Shown: positions 1-7,307, counted from the first letter of the stretch. The stretch is 18,459 bases of DNA from Chloroflexota bacterium (GCA_016210245.1 JACQUR010000289.1:1-18459); one strand, 5' to 3'. Numbers and translations: made by a program. Notes: generated from the letters alone by a model not told the origin.

Positions 1-36
1 CACTCAGCACTCAGGACTCAGGACTCAGGACTCAGC
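1..36. repeat. Heptanucleotide tandem repeat (ACTCAGG type) upstream of murI
   Basis: From position 2 there are five consecutive heptamers: ACTCAGC, ACTCAGG three times, then ACTCAGC. The array ends about 7 bases before the murI ATG and runs off the left edge of the window, so its full length is unknown. No Shine-Dalgarno is visible between the repeat and the start codon. Related heptamers recur at 7308-7328 and, with one base changed, at 11087-11165. Confidence 0.85.
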
Positions 37-43
37 ACTGGCC

Positions 44-835
44 ATGGCTGATCCCCGTCCCGTAGGTCTCTTTGACTCGGGCGTGGGCGGACTCTCCGTC
101 CTGCGTGAGGTGGGTGTACTCCTACCGCGCGAAGACGTGCTGTACCTGGCGGATACTGCCTGGTGTCCCTATGGCCAGCGCTCGGTAGAGGAGATCTGCC
201 AGCGCTCGCTCCAGGTGGGCCGCTGGCTGCTGGCGCGGGGCGCCAAGGCGCTGGTGGTCGCTTGCAACACGGCCTCCGCGGCTGCGCTGGACACCTTGCG
301 GGCGCAGCTCGAGGTGCCCGTGGTCGGCATGGAGCCGGCGGTCAAGCCCGCGGCGGCGCTGACCCGCAGTGGGCGCATTGGCGTCCTGGCCACGCCTCGC
401 ACCGCTGAGAGCGAGCGGCTGGCGCGGCTCATCCAGCGCTACGCCCGAGAGGCGCGGGTCTTCGTCCAGGAGTGCGCGGAGTTGGTGCCGCTGATCGAGC
501 AGGGCGAGCTGGGCGGCCCGAGGCTGGAGGCGGCGCTGGGGCGCTACCTGGAGCCGCTGCTCGCCCAGCAGGTGGACGTCGTGGTCCTGGGCTGCACCCA
601 CTATCCCCTGGTGCAGGCGCGCATCCAGGCGCTGTGCGGGCCGGAGGTGCAGGTGGTCAATCCCGCGCCCGCGGTCGCCCGCCAGCTCGCGCGGGTGCTG
701 GACCAGCACGGCCTGCGCGCGCCCGACACCCAGCCCAGCCAGGTCGACTGGTGGACGACCGGCTCCCCGGCCCAGCTTGGCCAGCTCCTGGCGGCCCTGG
801 GGCACCCGGGCCGCCCGAGCCAGGCTGCTGTGTAA
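44..835 (+). CDS. murI: Glutamate racemase
   Basis: Converts L-glutamate to D-glutamate for peptidoglycan synthesis in the cytoplasm, without a cofactor, using two cysteines. The 263-residue length is normal for the family. Visible motifs are the N-terminal GLFDSGVGGLSVL (residues 8-20, conserved Asp11 and Ser12), VVACNTASA with the first catalytic Cys at 74, and VVLGCTHYPL with the second catalytic Cys at 184 and His186. The ATG lies just after a heptamer repeat and lacks an obvious Shine-Dalgarno, but the motif starts at residue 8 and no upstream start is visible in the 43 bases available. The gene is followed by a strong hairpin and then hflX on the same strand. It implies a peptidoglycan wall. 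Confidence 0.96.
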   Translation: MADPRPVGLFDSGVGGLSVLREVGVLLPREDVLYLADTAWCPYGQRSVEEICQRSLQVGRWLLARGAKALVVACNTASAAALDTLRAQLEVPVVGMEPAVKPAAALTRSGRIGVLATPRTAESERLARLIQRYAREARVFVQECAELVPLIEQGELGGPRLEAALGRYLEPLLAQQVDVVVLGCTHYPLVQARIQALCGPEVQVVNPAPAVARQLARVLDQHGLRAPDTQPSQVDWWTTGSPAQLGQLLAALGHPGRPSQAAV

Positions 836-838
836 AGG

Positions 839-880
839 TGGTGGAGGTTGAAGGCGCCGTGGCGCCTTCAACCTCCACCA
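839..880. terminator. Perfect 20-bp hairpin between murI and hflX (terminator-like, no U-tract)
   Basis: The arms 839-858 and 861-880 are exact reverse complements with only GT between them, and the inner part (GGCGCC) is itself palindromic. It begins 4 bases after the murI stop, the position expected of a transcription terminator. The bases that follow (TACTCCCC) contain no T-run, so classical intrinsic termination is uncertain. It could instead protect the 3' end or belong to the palindrome class seen at other junctions here. Confidence 0.6.
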
Positions 881-907
881 TACTCCCCACGAAGCACCCC
901 CAATCCC

Positions 908-916
908 TGGTACAAT
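908..916 (+). promoter_or_regulatory. Extended -10 promoter of hflX
   Basis: TGGTACAAT fits the extended -10 consensus TGnTATAAT with one mismatch. The hexamer TACAAT (911-916) ends 7 bases before the ATG at 924, so the predicted transcription start falls on or next to the A of that ATG. The -35 region (CACGAA) is poor, which is usual for extended -10 promoters. No Shine-Dalgarno precedes either possible start, consistent with a leaderless mRNA. Confidence 0.5.
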
Positions 917-923
917 ACCGTTG

Positions 924-2318
924 ATGTCAACTCAGCACCATAACAGCGTCGAGCTCGTCCTGCGGCGAGCTGATGCCTCGCAGCCTGTGGGCGAGCGGGC
1001 GTTCCTGTTTGCCCTGGAGTGGCCCCAGGCCGAGGGGTGGGGCGCCGACGAATCGCTGGACGAGCTGGCTCGTCTGGGCGAGACCGCGGGGCTGCAGGTG
1101 GTGGGCCGCACGGTCCAGCACCGCAGCCGGCCGGACCCGCGCACCTTCATTGGCCGGGGCAAGGTCGAGGAGGTGGCGGCGCTACGCGACCAGCTCGGCT
1201 TCGAGCTCGCGGTCTGCGACGACGAGCTCTCCCCCGCGCAGCAGCGCAACCTGGAGCGCGACCTGCGAGTGCGGGTCATGGACCGGACCGAGCTGATCCT
1301 GCGCATCTTCGCTCAGCGGGCCCACACCCGCGAGGCGCAGCTCCAGGTGGACCTGGCGCGGCTGGAATACCTGCTCCCCCGCCTGGCCGGGGCGTGGAGT
1401 CACCTGGAGCGGCAGCGGGGCGGGACCGGCACCCGGGGTGGCCCTGGCGAGACCCAGATCGAGCTGGACCGCCGCCAGGTGCGCGCGCACATGGCCGCGC
1501 TGCGACGCGAGCTGGAGACGGTGCGGACGCGCCGGGCGCGGGCCAGGGCGCACCGTGCCGACAAGCTGCCCGTGGTGGCGCTGATCGGCTACACCAACGC
1601 CGGGAAGTCGACGCTGTTCAATGCGCTCACCGGGGCCGAGGTGGAGGCCGAGAACAGGCTCTTTGCGACCCTGGATCCCACCATCCGCCGCATGCAGCTC
1701 CCGGATGGCGGTTGGGCGCTGCTGTCCGACACCGTGGGCTTCATCCAGAAGCTACCCCACCAGCTCGTGGCCGCCTTCCGGGCCACCCTGGAGGAGCTGC
1801 GGGACGCCGACCTGCTGCTCCACGTGGTGGACGCCTCTCACCCGATGGCGAGCGACCAGGCTACCGCGGTGTACGACGTGCTGGAGGAGCTGGACCTGGG
1901 CGAGAAGCCGCTGCTGTGCGCGCTCAACAAGGCCGACCTGCTGGATGGGCAGCCCCCGTCGCTGACCGAGGAAGGGCCCCTGGTATCGGCCCTGCACCAG
2001 CGCGGCCTGGACGAACTGCGGGCAGCCATCGCCCACAAGCTGGGCCAGGCGGCGGTCGAGGTCGAGGTCGAGGTACCGTACGCCGACGGAGGCCTGGCGG
2101 CGCTGTTCCGGAGCGAGGCGCTGGTGGTGGATTCCGAGCGCTACCTGCCCGGCGGGATCGTTCTGCGCGGGCGCCTGCCGGTCCACGTGCTGCGCACCTT
2201 CACCGAGGCGGGCACCGTGCGCTCGCTGGGGTCAGGGACGAGAAGGCAGAAGGCAGAAGGCAGAAGGCAGCTTGTCTCCGCGTCGCCGCACCCCCGCCCC
2301 CTGACCCCCGACTCCTGA
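924..2318 (+). CDS. hflX: GTPase HflX
   Basis: Ribosome-binding GTPase that splits or rescues stalled 70S particles under stress. Numbered from the ATG at 924 (464 residues), it has the N-terminal HflX domain (about 10-200) with GRGKVEE near 78, the conserved DRTELIL and REAQLQV stretch (120-142), and GGTGTRGGPGETQIELDRR. The G domain follows: P-loop GYTNAGKST (222-230), DTVGF (269-273) and NKAD (335-338). The reading frame also opens with TTG at 921. I chose ATG 924 because an extended -10 sits 7 bases upstream. The last 28 or so residues, after RSLGSGT, are low-complexity and come from an AGAAGGC tandem repeat, so the natural C-terminus has been replaced or extended. The gene converges with the PAC2 gene and their stops are 5 bp apart. 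Confidence 0.95.
   Translation: MSTQHHNSVELVLRRADASQPVGERAFLFALEWPQAEGWGADESLDELARLGETAGLQVVGRTVQHRSRPDPRTFIGRGKVEEVAALRDQLGFELAVCDDELSPAQQRNLERDLRVRVMDRTELILRIFAQRAHTREAQLQVDLARLEYLLPRLAGAWSHLERQRGGTGTRGGPGETQIELDRRQVRAHMAALRRELETVRTRRARARAHRADKLPVVALIGYTNAGKSTLFNALTGAEVEAENRLFATLDPTIRRMQLPDGGWALLSDTVGFIQKLPHQLVAAFRATLEELRDADLLLHVVDASHPMASDQATAVYDVLEELDLGEKPLLCALNKADLLDGQPPSLTEEGPLVSALHQRGLDELRAAIAHKLGQAAVEVEVEVPYADGGLAALFRSEALVVDSERYLPGGIVLRGRLPVHVLRTFTEAGTVRSLGSGTRRQKAEGRRQLVSASPHPRPLTPDS
2241..2270. repeat. AGAAGGC heptamer tandem repeat inside the 3' end of hflX
   Basis: Four exact AGAAGGC units (2241-2268) plus two bases. Because 7 is not a multiple of 3, the frame rotates and gives the unrelated-looking peptide RRQKAEGRRQ. 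It is followed by GC-rich sequence with two further CCTGACCCC copies (2300-2320) complementary to GGGGTCAGG at 2228-2236, so the tail region can fold back on itself. Confidence 0.85.
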
Positions 2319-2323
2319 CCCCG

Positions 2324-3229
2324 TCACTCGTCCGGTTCGTCGTCCTGGCGCAGTTGGCGGAGGAAGTCCTCCAGGTCCCGCACGACTGCTTCTGGGGCGG
2401 GCAGTTCGGGGCCGGCGCCTTCCCGGGACGGCTGCTCGCCGGGCGGCTCTGGTTCCGCCGGCCCCTCCAGCCGGCGGACGTACTCCTTGAGCTCCGGCTT
2501 CTCCTCCAGCGCCTGATCTACCTGCTCGGCCAACGCCTCGCCCGCGCGTTGGAGGTCGACCAGGTCCCAGGTGAAGCCCAGCAACTGTCCTGCCGTGGCC
2601 AGCAGCCCGTAACTGACCTTGGGGTTCGGCACGTTGGTCACGTAGTGGGGCGCGTGGCCCCACAGGCTGAGCGCGGACAGGTGGCGCTCGCGAGCGGCTT
2701 GCAGCAATGCGGAGTGGATGCTCGTCGGCCCCTCGTAGTCGCTGAACCCGACGCCCAGCCGCTGGAGCCGCCTGCGCAGCACGCTCTCACTGGCAGACCC
2801 GGTGATCACGGGCGGGCGGGTGTGGGCGACGCTGTCGTAGGTCCCACCCAGCGCTACCAGCAGTTGCACCCCCACCTGCTCGGCCAGCTCCAGCACCGCG
2901 CCGATGAACGTCTGCCACTGGAGCTGGGGCTCCTGAGCCAGGAACAGCACCAGGTCGCGCTCGCCGTCACCCTGGCAGCAAGTGAAGTCGCAGCTCGGCC
3001 ACACCAGCTCGCGCAGGCCAGGGCCGACCATGCGGCTGGTGGGCCGAGTCCTGGTGAAGTCGTAGAAGGGCTGCGGGTCGATCTCCGCGAACTTGCGAGC
3101 CCGAAGCGCGCGGCGCAGGAAGTGTACTGCCCCGGATGCGACCTCGCCAGCGTCCGGCCAGCCCGCGAAGGCCGCGAGCAAGATAGGCTGGCGCAACTCG
3201 GGCAACTCGTGCAGGATCAGGTGCGACAT
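2324..3229 (-). CDS. PAC2 family protein (proteasome assembly chaperone 2-like)
   Basis: A 301-residue protein of the PAC2 family, named after a eukaryotic proteasome assembly chaperone; bacterial members are common in Actinobacteria and Chloroflexi, with poorly defined function. Recognisable features are the N-terminal AFAGWPDAG (20-28), the central hydrophobic strand and LGGTYDSVAHTRPP segment, and SLWGHAPHYV near the middle of the domain. The C-terminal 75 residues are charged and proline-rich, with a probable coiled coil (DQALEEKPELKEYVRRLEG) and an acidic end. Start is ATG at 3229 with a weak GAGG 5 bases upstream. Downstream it meets hflX tail to tail. No proteasome or Pup genes are in the window. 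Confidence 0.88.
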   Translation of the reverse strand: MSHLILHELPELRQPILLAAFAGWPDAGEVASGAVHFLRRALRARKFAEIDPQPFYDFTRTRPTSRMVGPGLRELVWPSCDFTCCQGDGERDLVLFLAQEPQLQWQTFIGAVLELAEQVGVQLLVALGGTYDSVAHTRPPVITGSASESVLRRRLQRLGVGFSDYEGPTSIHSALLQAARERHLSALSLWGHAPHYVTNVPNPKVSYGLLATAGQLLGFTWDLVDLQRAGEALAEQVDQALEEKPELKEYVRRLEGPAEPEPPGEQPSREGAGPELPAPEAVVRDLEDFLRQLRQDDEPDE

Positions 3230-3289
3230 GTGTCCTCAGCAGGCACAGTGTACCAGAAACTCGCTCGCTCCGATGCTCTGCGAGGAAGC

Positions 3290-3355
3290 TTCCAGAGCAA
3301 GTCCACGGTCGGACGGGCAGCGCGCTGCCCGTCCGACCGTGGACTTGCTCTGGAA
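3290..3355. repeat. 66-bp perfect palindrome with no loop
   Basis: Bases 3290-3322 and 3323-3355 are exact reverse complements (33 bp each, centre GCGC). It lies between the small secreted protein gene and the PAC2 gene, both on the minus strand, where it could act as terminator or processing signal. No T-run follows it on the minus strand. AAAA follows on the plus strand. Confidence 0.9.
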
Positions 3356-3369
3356 AAGAAGACCCCGGC

Positions 3370-3897
3370 TCAATCCTCTCCAGCCTCGGGTTCTGCCTCG
3401 TGCTCGGCCTCGGCCTGGGCCTCGGCCTGGGCCTCGGCTTGCTCCTCGGCTTGCTCCTCGGCTTGCTCCTGCACCGCCTCCTGCTGGGCCTCGACCGCCT
3501 GCTCCACCGCTTCCGGTTGGCCCTCCACCGTGACGCCGGCTACCAGGACTGCGTCCGGCGGCGGCTCGGCAGAAGTGCCTTCCCAGGTGAGCAGCCCCTC
3601 CTCCACCAGGGCGAAGTGGCGGAAGCCGTCCGTGAAGGTCGGGGTGTTGGTGGCGTTGATCCAGAAGGCGAAACCGGTCGTGGTCTGCTGCAGCGTGTCA
3701 CCCAGCGCAGTAGCATGCTCGCACTCGAGTGGCTCGCCCATGAAATCGCCGAGCTCCGCCTTGAGCGTGGCGAATCCGAACACGAACTGCGGACTCTGGC
3801 CTGATGAGCAGAAAGGAGCTTCCTGCGCCGAGGCAGCGGGCGCCAGGACGAGGAGCGCTGCGCCGACGATAGCAAGGATTCTGAGTGCTCGATGCAT
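3370..3897 (-). CDS. Small secreted protein with Glu/Gln/Ala repeat tail, function unknown
   Basis: Start taken at ATG 3897, preceded by AGAGGTGG at good spacing. The frame stays open to 4044, but the extra residues are not protein-like and a signal peptide begins right after this ATG. The 175 residues comprise a signal peptide (MHRALRILAIV then a hydrophobic stretch, cleavage probably after ASA at 24), a compact domain (about 28-108) with Cys30 and Cys59 possibly disulfide-linked, and a tail (about 128-175) of EQAEEQAEAQAEA-type repeats. The core has the pattern FGFATLKAELGDFMGEPLEC followed later by QQTTTGFAFW and NTPTFTDGFRHFAL, a style I associate with uncharacterised exported proteins of Chloroflexi and related phyla. 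The tail is likely helical and very acidic, possibly a wall spacer. Confidence 0.75.
   Translation of the reverse strand: MHRALRILAIVGAALLVLAPAASAQEAPFCSSGQSPQFVFGFATLKAELGDFMGEPLECEHATALGDTLQQTTTGFAFWINATNTPTFTDGFRHFALVEEGLLTWEGTSAEPPPDAVLVAGVTVEGQPEAVEQAVEAQQEAVQEQAEEQAEEQAEAQAEAQAEAEHEAEPEAGED
3397..3478. repeat. Degenerate 12-bp/6-bp coding repeats in the secreted protein tail
   Basis: On the plus strand the units CTCGGCCTGGGC and CTCGGCTTGCTC recur in succession (three copies of the latter around 3434-3470). They encode AQAE and EQAE blocks on the minus strand. Units are in frame (multiples of three), unlike the intergenic heptamers, which suggests expansion under coding constraint. Confidence 0.7.
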
Positions 3898-4030
3898 GAA
3901 CCACCTCTTCAGGCTGCCCCCAGTTTGGCTCGCGCGGGGGCAGGCCGCCACCGCCTGGGCATGGCCCGTGCCAGGTGGGGCGCGCTCGGCTCGGAGTAGC
4001 TGCCTGCAGCGGCTTGCAAGAGGGGTGAGC

Positions 4031-4059
4031 CTGGCCCGCTGCACCCTACTGCGGGCCAG
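4031..4059. terminator. 9-bp hairpin downstream of the molybdenum hydroxylase gene
   Basis: CTGGCCCGC (4031-4039) pairs with GCGGGCCAG (4051-4059) around an 11-base loop, 12 bases beyond the minus-strand stop at 4072. The position fits a terminator, but there is no U-tract on the minus strand. Confidence 0.35.
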
Positions 4060-4071
4060 AGGGCTGGCCGT

Positions 4072-6390
4072 CTACTCCGCCCGCACCTCCCCGGTGCGGG
4101 TGCCCTGCTCCTGTAGCGCGCGCAGCACCTTCTCCGGGGTGATGGGCAGGTCCACGATGCGCACGCCCGTGGCGCGGGCGACCGCGTTGCCGATGGCCGG
4201 CATCACGGGCGGCAGGGTGAGCTCGCCAATGCCGTGGATGCTCTCCGCGCGCGGGTGCTCCAGCACGGAGACGCCGATCCGGGGTACGTCCTGGATGCTG
4301 GGCACCAGGTAGTCGGCCAGATTGCCGTTCTGGAGCTGGCCGTGCTCGAACACCATCGCCTCGAACAGCGCCTGGCCGAGCCCGAAGGTGGCGCCGCCCT
4401 CGGTCTGCAGCTCGGTCTGCACCGGATTGATCACCCGCCCAGCGTAGACAGCGCCGTGGTAGCGCAGCACGGTGACCTGGCCGGTTTCCAGGTCCACCTC
4501 CACCTCGGCCGCGCCGGCTGCCTGGTGGAAGTGGGCCGAGGCGATGCCCTGGCCGGTCTGGGGATCGACCCCGCCTTTCGAGGCGTAGGTGCCGTGGCCG
4601 AGCAGGTTGCCGCTCCGCGTCTGGCGCACGAGCTGGCCGTAGTCGAGCGCCCGCTCCGGGACGCCCCGCACCCGCACCGTGCCTCCCGTGATTTCCAGGT
4701 CCTCCCGCCGCGCCTCCAGCAGCTCGGCGGCATGGTCCAGGAGTTGCGCGCACAGGTGCTGCGCCGCCAGGGTGACGGCGCGGCCCATGGCATAGCTGGA
4801 GCGGCTGGAGACGGTCCCCTGGTCGAACGGCGTAGCGTCGGTGTCCACCTCGGAGACGTGGACGTGCTGGATGGGCAGGTCCAGTTGCTCGGCCGCCAGG
4901 ACGGCCAGGGCCGTCTTGAGCCCCTGGCCCATCTCCACCGAGCTGGTCAACACGTTCAGGCTGCCGTCCTCGTTGAGCTTCACACTCGCGCTGGAGGTGG
5001 AGGGGGTCAGCGTGGCCTTGAGGAGGCAACTCAGCCCTTTGGCGCGCACGCGGCTGCGCTGGCGCACGGGTCCGGCCTGCCCGTCCCAGCCGATGCCCCG
5101 GGCCGCGGCCTCCAGCAGCTCACGAAAGTGGCAGTCGTCCATCACCTGGCCGGTGGAGAAGGTCTGGCCGTCCGCCAGCAGGTTCTTCATCCGCAGCTCG
5201 TAGGGGTCCATGCCCAAGCGCTCGGCCAGCAGGTCCATGTGGCTCTCGTGCGCCCAGGCCACCTGGGAGTAGCCAAAGCCCCGGAACGCCCCGGCGGGTG
5301 GGGTGGTGGTGTATACGCCGTACGAGTCGGCCCACACGTTCGGGATGGCGTACGGCCCGGTGCTGGCCCAACTGCCGTTCTTCACCACCCCGGGCCCGAT
5401 GTGGGCGTAGGCGCCGTTGTCGAACAGCAGCGTGGCCTTGCGGGCCACGAGGGTGCCATCCTGCTTGAGCCCGGTCTTCAGCGTGACCACCGTGCTTTGC
5501 TGGCGGATGGTGACGAACTCCTCCTCGCGGGCCAGGTGCAGCTTGACCGGGCGCCGGGCCGCCTGGGCCAGCAGCGCCACGATGGGCTCGATCGTGGCAT
5601 AGATCTTCCCACCAAACCCGCCGCCCAGGGTGGGCACGATGACGCGGATGTGCGAGGCCGGCCGCTTGAAGATCTCCGCCAGTTGCCCGCGCAGCATGTG
5701 CGGCATCTGGGCGGTGGACCAGACGGTGATGCGCCCGTCCTCCACCTGGGCGAGGCAGGCGTGGGTCTCCAGGGAGACCTGCTGCACGGCCGGGCTGGTG
5801 AAGGTGTCCTCGAAGACCTCGTCGGCCTCGGCGAAGCCTCGCTCTACGTCGCCCTTGCGCACCCGGGCGAGGGCGCAGACGTTGGTGCTCGGCTTCGGCC
5901 GCAGGGCCAGGTGGCCGAGCATCTCCCCGGCCCAGGCTGGCTGCTCGTGGACCAGCGGGGCATCCGGGGCCAGGGCGGCCAGCGGGTCGAAGACACCTGG
6001 CAACTCCTCGTACTCGACCTCCACCAGGTCGAGCGCCTCCTGGGCGGCGTCCAGGTCCTCCGCCGCCACGGCCACCACCGGCTCGCCCACGTAGCGCACC
6101 TTGCCCACCGCCAGGATCGGCTGGTCGCGCAGGATGGGGCCGAAGGAGGGGAACAGGTCCGTCCGCCGGGCCACATCCGCGCCCGTGAGCACGCCCGCCA
6201 CCCCTGGCACCCGGCGGGCGCGCGACACGTCCAGGCGGACGATCCGCCCGTGGGCCACGCTGCTGCGCAGCAGCTTCGCCCACAGCATCCTGGGCAGCTC
6301 CAGGTTGATGACGTACGAGACGCGGCCGGCCACGCGCTCGTGCGCGTCGACCATGCCGGAGAAGGTCAGGGGCTTGCGACGTGTGGCCAC
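4072..6390 (-). CDS. Xanthine dehydrogenase/aldehyde oxidase family protein, molybdopterin-binding subunit
   Basis: Large catalytic subunit of a molybdenum hydroxylase. Start chosen at GTG 6390 because AAGGAGG lies 7 bases upstream; the open frame to 6468 runs into an inverted repeat and looks spurious. The 772-residue length is typical. Visible are the N-terminal Ald_Xan_dh_C domain (about 14-130), then molybdopterin-binding segments: LGGGFGGK (255-262), AGAFRGFG (366-373), VEMGQG (485-490), and GIGE with the presumed catalytic Glu at 723. It lacks the AYxCSFR active-site loop of form I CO dehydrogenase, so it is not CoxL sensu stricto. Substrate could be a purine, aldehyde, aromatic acyl-CoA or N-heterocycle. 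No 2Fe-2S or FAD subunit gene is adjacent, although such enzymes need them. It is transcribed after the crotonase gene across a hairpin. Confidence 0.92.
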   Translation of the reverse strand: MATRRKPLTFSGMVDAHERVAGRVSYVINLELPRMLWAKLLRSSVAHGRIVRLDVSRARRVPGVAGVLTGADVARRTDLFPSFGPILRDQPILAVGKVRYVGEPVVAVAAEDLDAAQEALDLVEVEYEELPGVFDPLAALAPDAPLVHEQPAWAGEMLGHLALRPKPSTNVCALARVRKGDVERGFAEADEVFEDTFTSPAVQQVSLETHACLAQVEDGRITVWSTAQMPHMLRGQLAEIFKRPASHIRVIVPTLGGGFGGKIYATIEPIVALLAQAARRPVKLHLAREEEFVTIRQQSTVVTLKTGLKQDGTLVARKATLLFDNGAYAHIGPGVVKNGSWASTGPYAIPNVWADSYGVYTTTPPAGAFRGFGYSQVAWAHESHMDLLAERLGMDPYELRMKNLLADGQTFSTGQVMDDCHFRELLEAAARGIGWDGQAGPVRQRSRVRAKGLSCLLKATLTPSTSSASVKLNEDGSLNVLTSSVEMGQGLKTALAVLAAEQLDLPIQHVHVSEVDTDATPFDQGTVSSRSSYAMGRAVTLAAQHLCAQLLDHAAELLEARREDLEITGGTVRVRGVPERALDYGQLVRQTRSGNLLGHGTYASKGGVDPQTGQGIASAHFHQAAGAAEVEVDLETGQVTVLRYHGAVYAGRVINPVQTELQTEGGATFGLGQALFEAMVFEHGQLQNGNLADYLVPSIQDVPRIGVSVLEHPRAESIHGIGELTLPPVMPAIGNAVARATGVRIVDLPITPEKVLRALQEQGTRTGEVRAE

Positions 6391-6435
6391 GAACCTGCCT
6401 CCTTGTGAATGCCTTTCGCCTCTCACCCTGGAGAC

Positions 6436-6525
6436 GAGGAGACGTTCACCACGGAGCCACGGAGACACGGAGCTTTTTCTAAAGAAGACTCCGTGTCTCC
6501 GTGGCTCCGTGGTACACGTCTCCTC
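6436..6525. repeat. 37-bp-arm hairpin built from CCACGGAG octamers
   Basis: Arms 6436-6472 and 6489-6525 match at 35 of 37 positions around a 16-base loop. The core is an octamer series (CCACGGAG, CCACGGAG, ACACGGAG). It fills the space between the crotonase stop (6526) and the molybdenum hydroxylase start. Similar 'ccacggagacacggag' strings are, from memory, frequent in intergenic DNA of several bacterial phyla. Confidence 0.88.
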
Positions 6526-7299
6526 CTACTCTCCTCGGAACACCGGCTTGCGCTTCTCCAGGAATGCCGCGACGCCCTCGCGGAAGTCGCGGCTGGTGTA
6601 GCAGGTGGCGATGAGGTCGTCCGCATACACGGCGCGGCGGTACACCTGCAGCCTGCGCACCGCCTCCTTGGAGACACGCACCGTGAGCGGGGCGTTGGCG
6701 GCGATCTGCAGCGCCAGCTCGCGCCCGCGCGTCTCGAGCTCGTCGGCGGGCACGACCCGGTTCACCAGGCCCAGGGCCAGCGCCTCCTCCGCCCCCACCA
6801 GCCGGGCGGTGAACAGCAGCTCCCTGGTACGCGCCGGGCCGATCAGGTCCACCAGGCGGGCGTAGTTGGCTGTGGACAGGCAGTTGCCCAGAGTGCGGGC
6901 GATCGGCACTCCGAGCTGGGCGTCCGGGGTACACAGGCGCAGGTCGCAGGCCAGAGCGATGCCCACCCCGCCGCCCACGGCGTAGCCACGGATCAGGGCG
7001 ATGGTGGGCCTGGCCACTTGCTCCAGCCGGGCCAGCACGCGCTCCATGCGCGCCTCGTAGTCCAGGCCATCCTGGGCGGTGCGGAAGGCCCGGAACTGGC
7101 TGATGTCCGTGCCGGCCACGAAGGCTCGATCCCCCGCGCCCTGCAGCAGCAGCACCCGCGCCTCGGGGTCGGCCTCGACTCGCTCGCACGCCGCGTACAG
7201 CGCCTCGTACATGGCGAAGGTCATGGCGTTGCGGGCCTCGGGGCGGTTGAAGGTCACCAGGGCAAGCGGCCCCTCCCGCTCATACACCAGCTCCGGCAC
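6526..7299 (-). CDS. Enoyl-CoA hydratase/isomerase (crotonase) family protein
   Basis: A 257-residue crotonase-fold protein acting on an acyl-CoA thioester. Start is GTG 7299, with AGGAG 11 bases upstream inside a heptamer repeat. The oxyanion-hole segments are present: FVAGTDISQF (60-69) and GYAVGGGVGIALACDLR (105-121). In hydratases the segment after these carries a Glu (PE in a FGxPEV-type motif). Here it reads LGVPIARTLG with Ile133 at that place, while the second Glu (TRELLFT, Glu160) is kept. It may therefore be an isomerase, lyase or hydrolase rather than a true hydratase. It ends with EKRKPVFRGE, the usual crotonase C-terminus. It is probably co-transcribed with the small upstream protein and the downstream molybdenum hydroxylase, hinting at CoA-ester chemistry linked to hydroxylation. 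Confidence 0.9.
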   Translation of the reverse strand: MPELVYEREGPLALVTFNRPEARNAMTFAMYEALYAACERVEADPEARVLLLQGAGDRAFVAGTDISQFRAFRTAQDGLDYEARMERVLARLEQVARPTIALIRGYAVGGGVGIALACDLRLCTPDAQLGVPIARTLGNCLSTANYARLVDLIGPARTRELLFTARLVGAEEALALGLVNRVVPADELETRGRELALQIAANAPLTVRVSKEAVRRLQVYRRAVYADDLIATCYTSRDFREGVAAFLEKRKPVFRGE

Positions 7300-7307
7300 G
7301 GTCGGCC

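Noticed and set aside
1019..4312. 1097-codon plus-strand frame across hflX and its neighbours
   Set aside because: It overlaps hflX in another frame and runs antisense to three minus-strand genes; the product is low-complexity Gly/Arg/Ala.
4072..6390. Carbon monoxide dehydrogenase large subunit (CoxL form I)
   Set aside because: The AYxCSFR active-site loop is absent; the loop reads AGAFRGFG, as in other molybdenum hydroxylases.
4234..6408. 724-codon plus-strand open frame opposite the molybdenum hydroxylase
   Set aside because: It is the antisense shadow of a gene with full-length family motifs; the frame is open because of the strong GC-ending codon bias, and its translation is Gly/Leu/His-rich without recognisable motifs.
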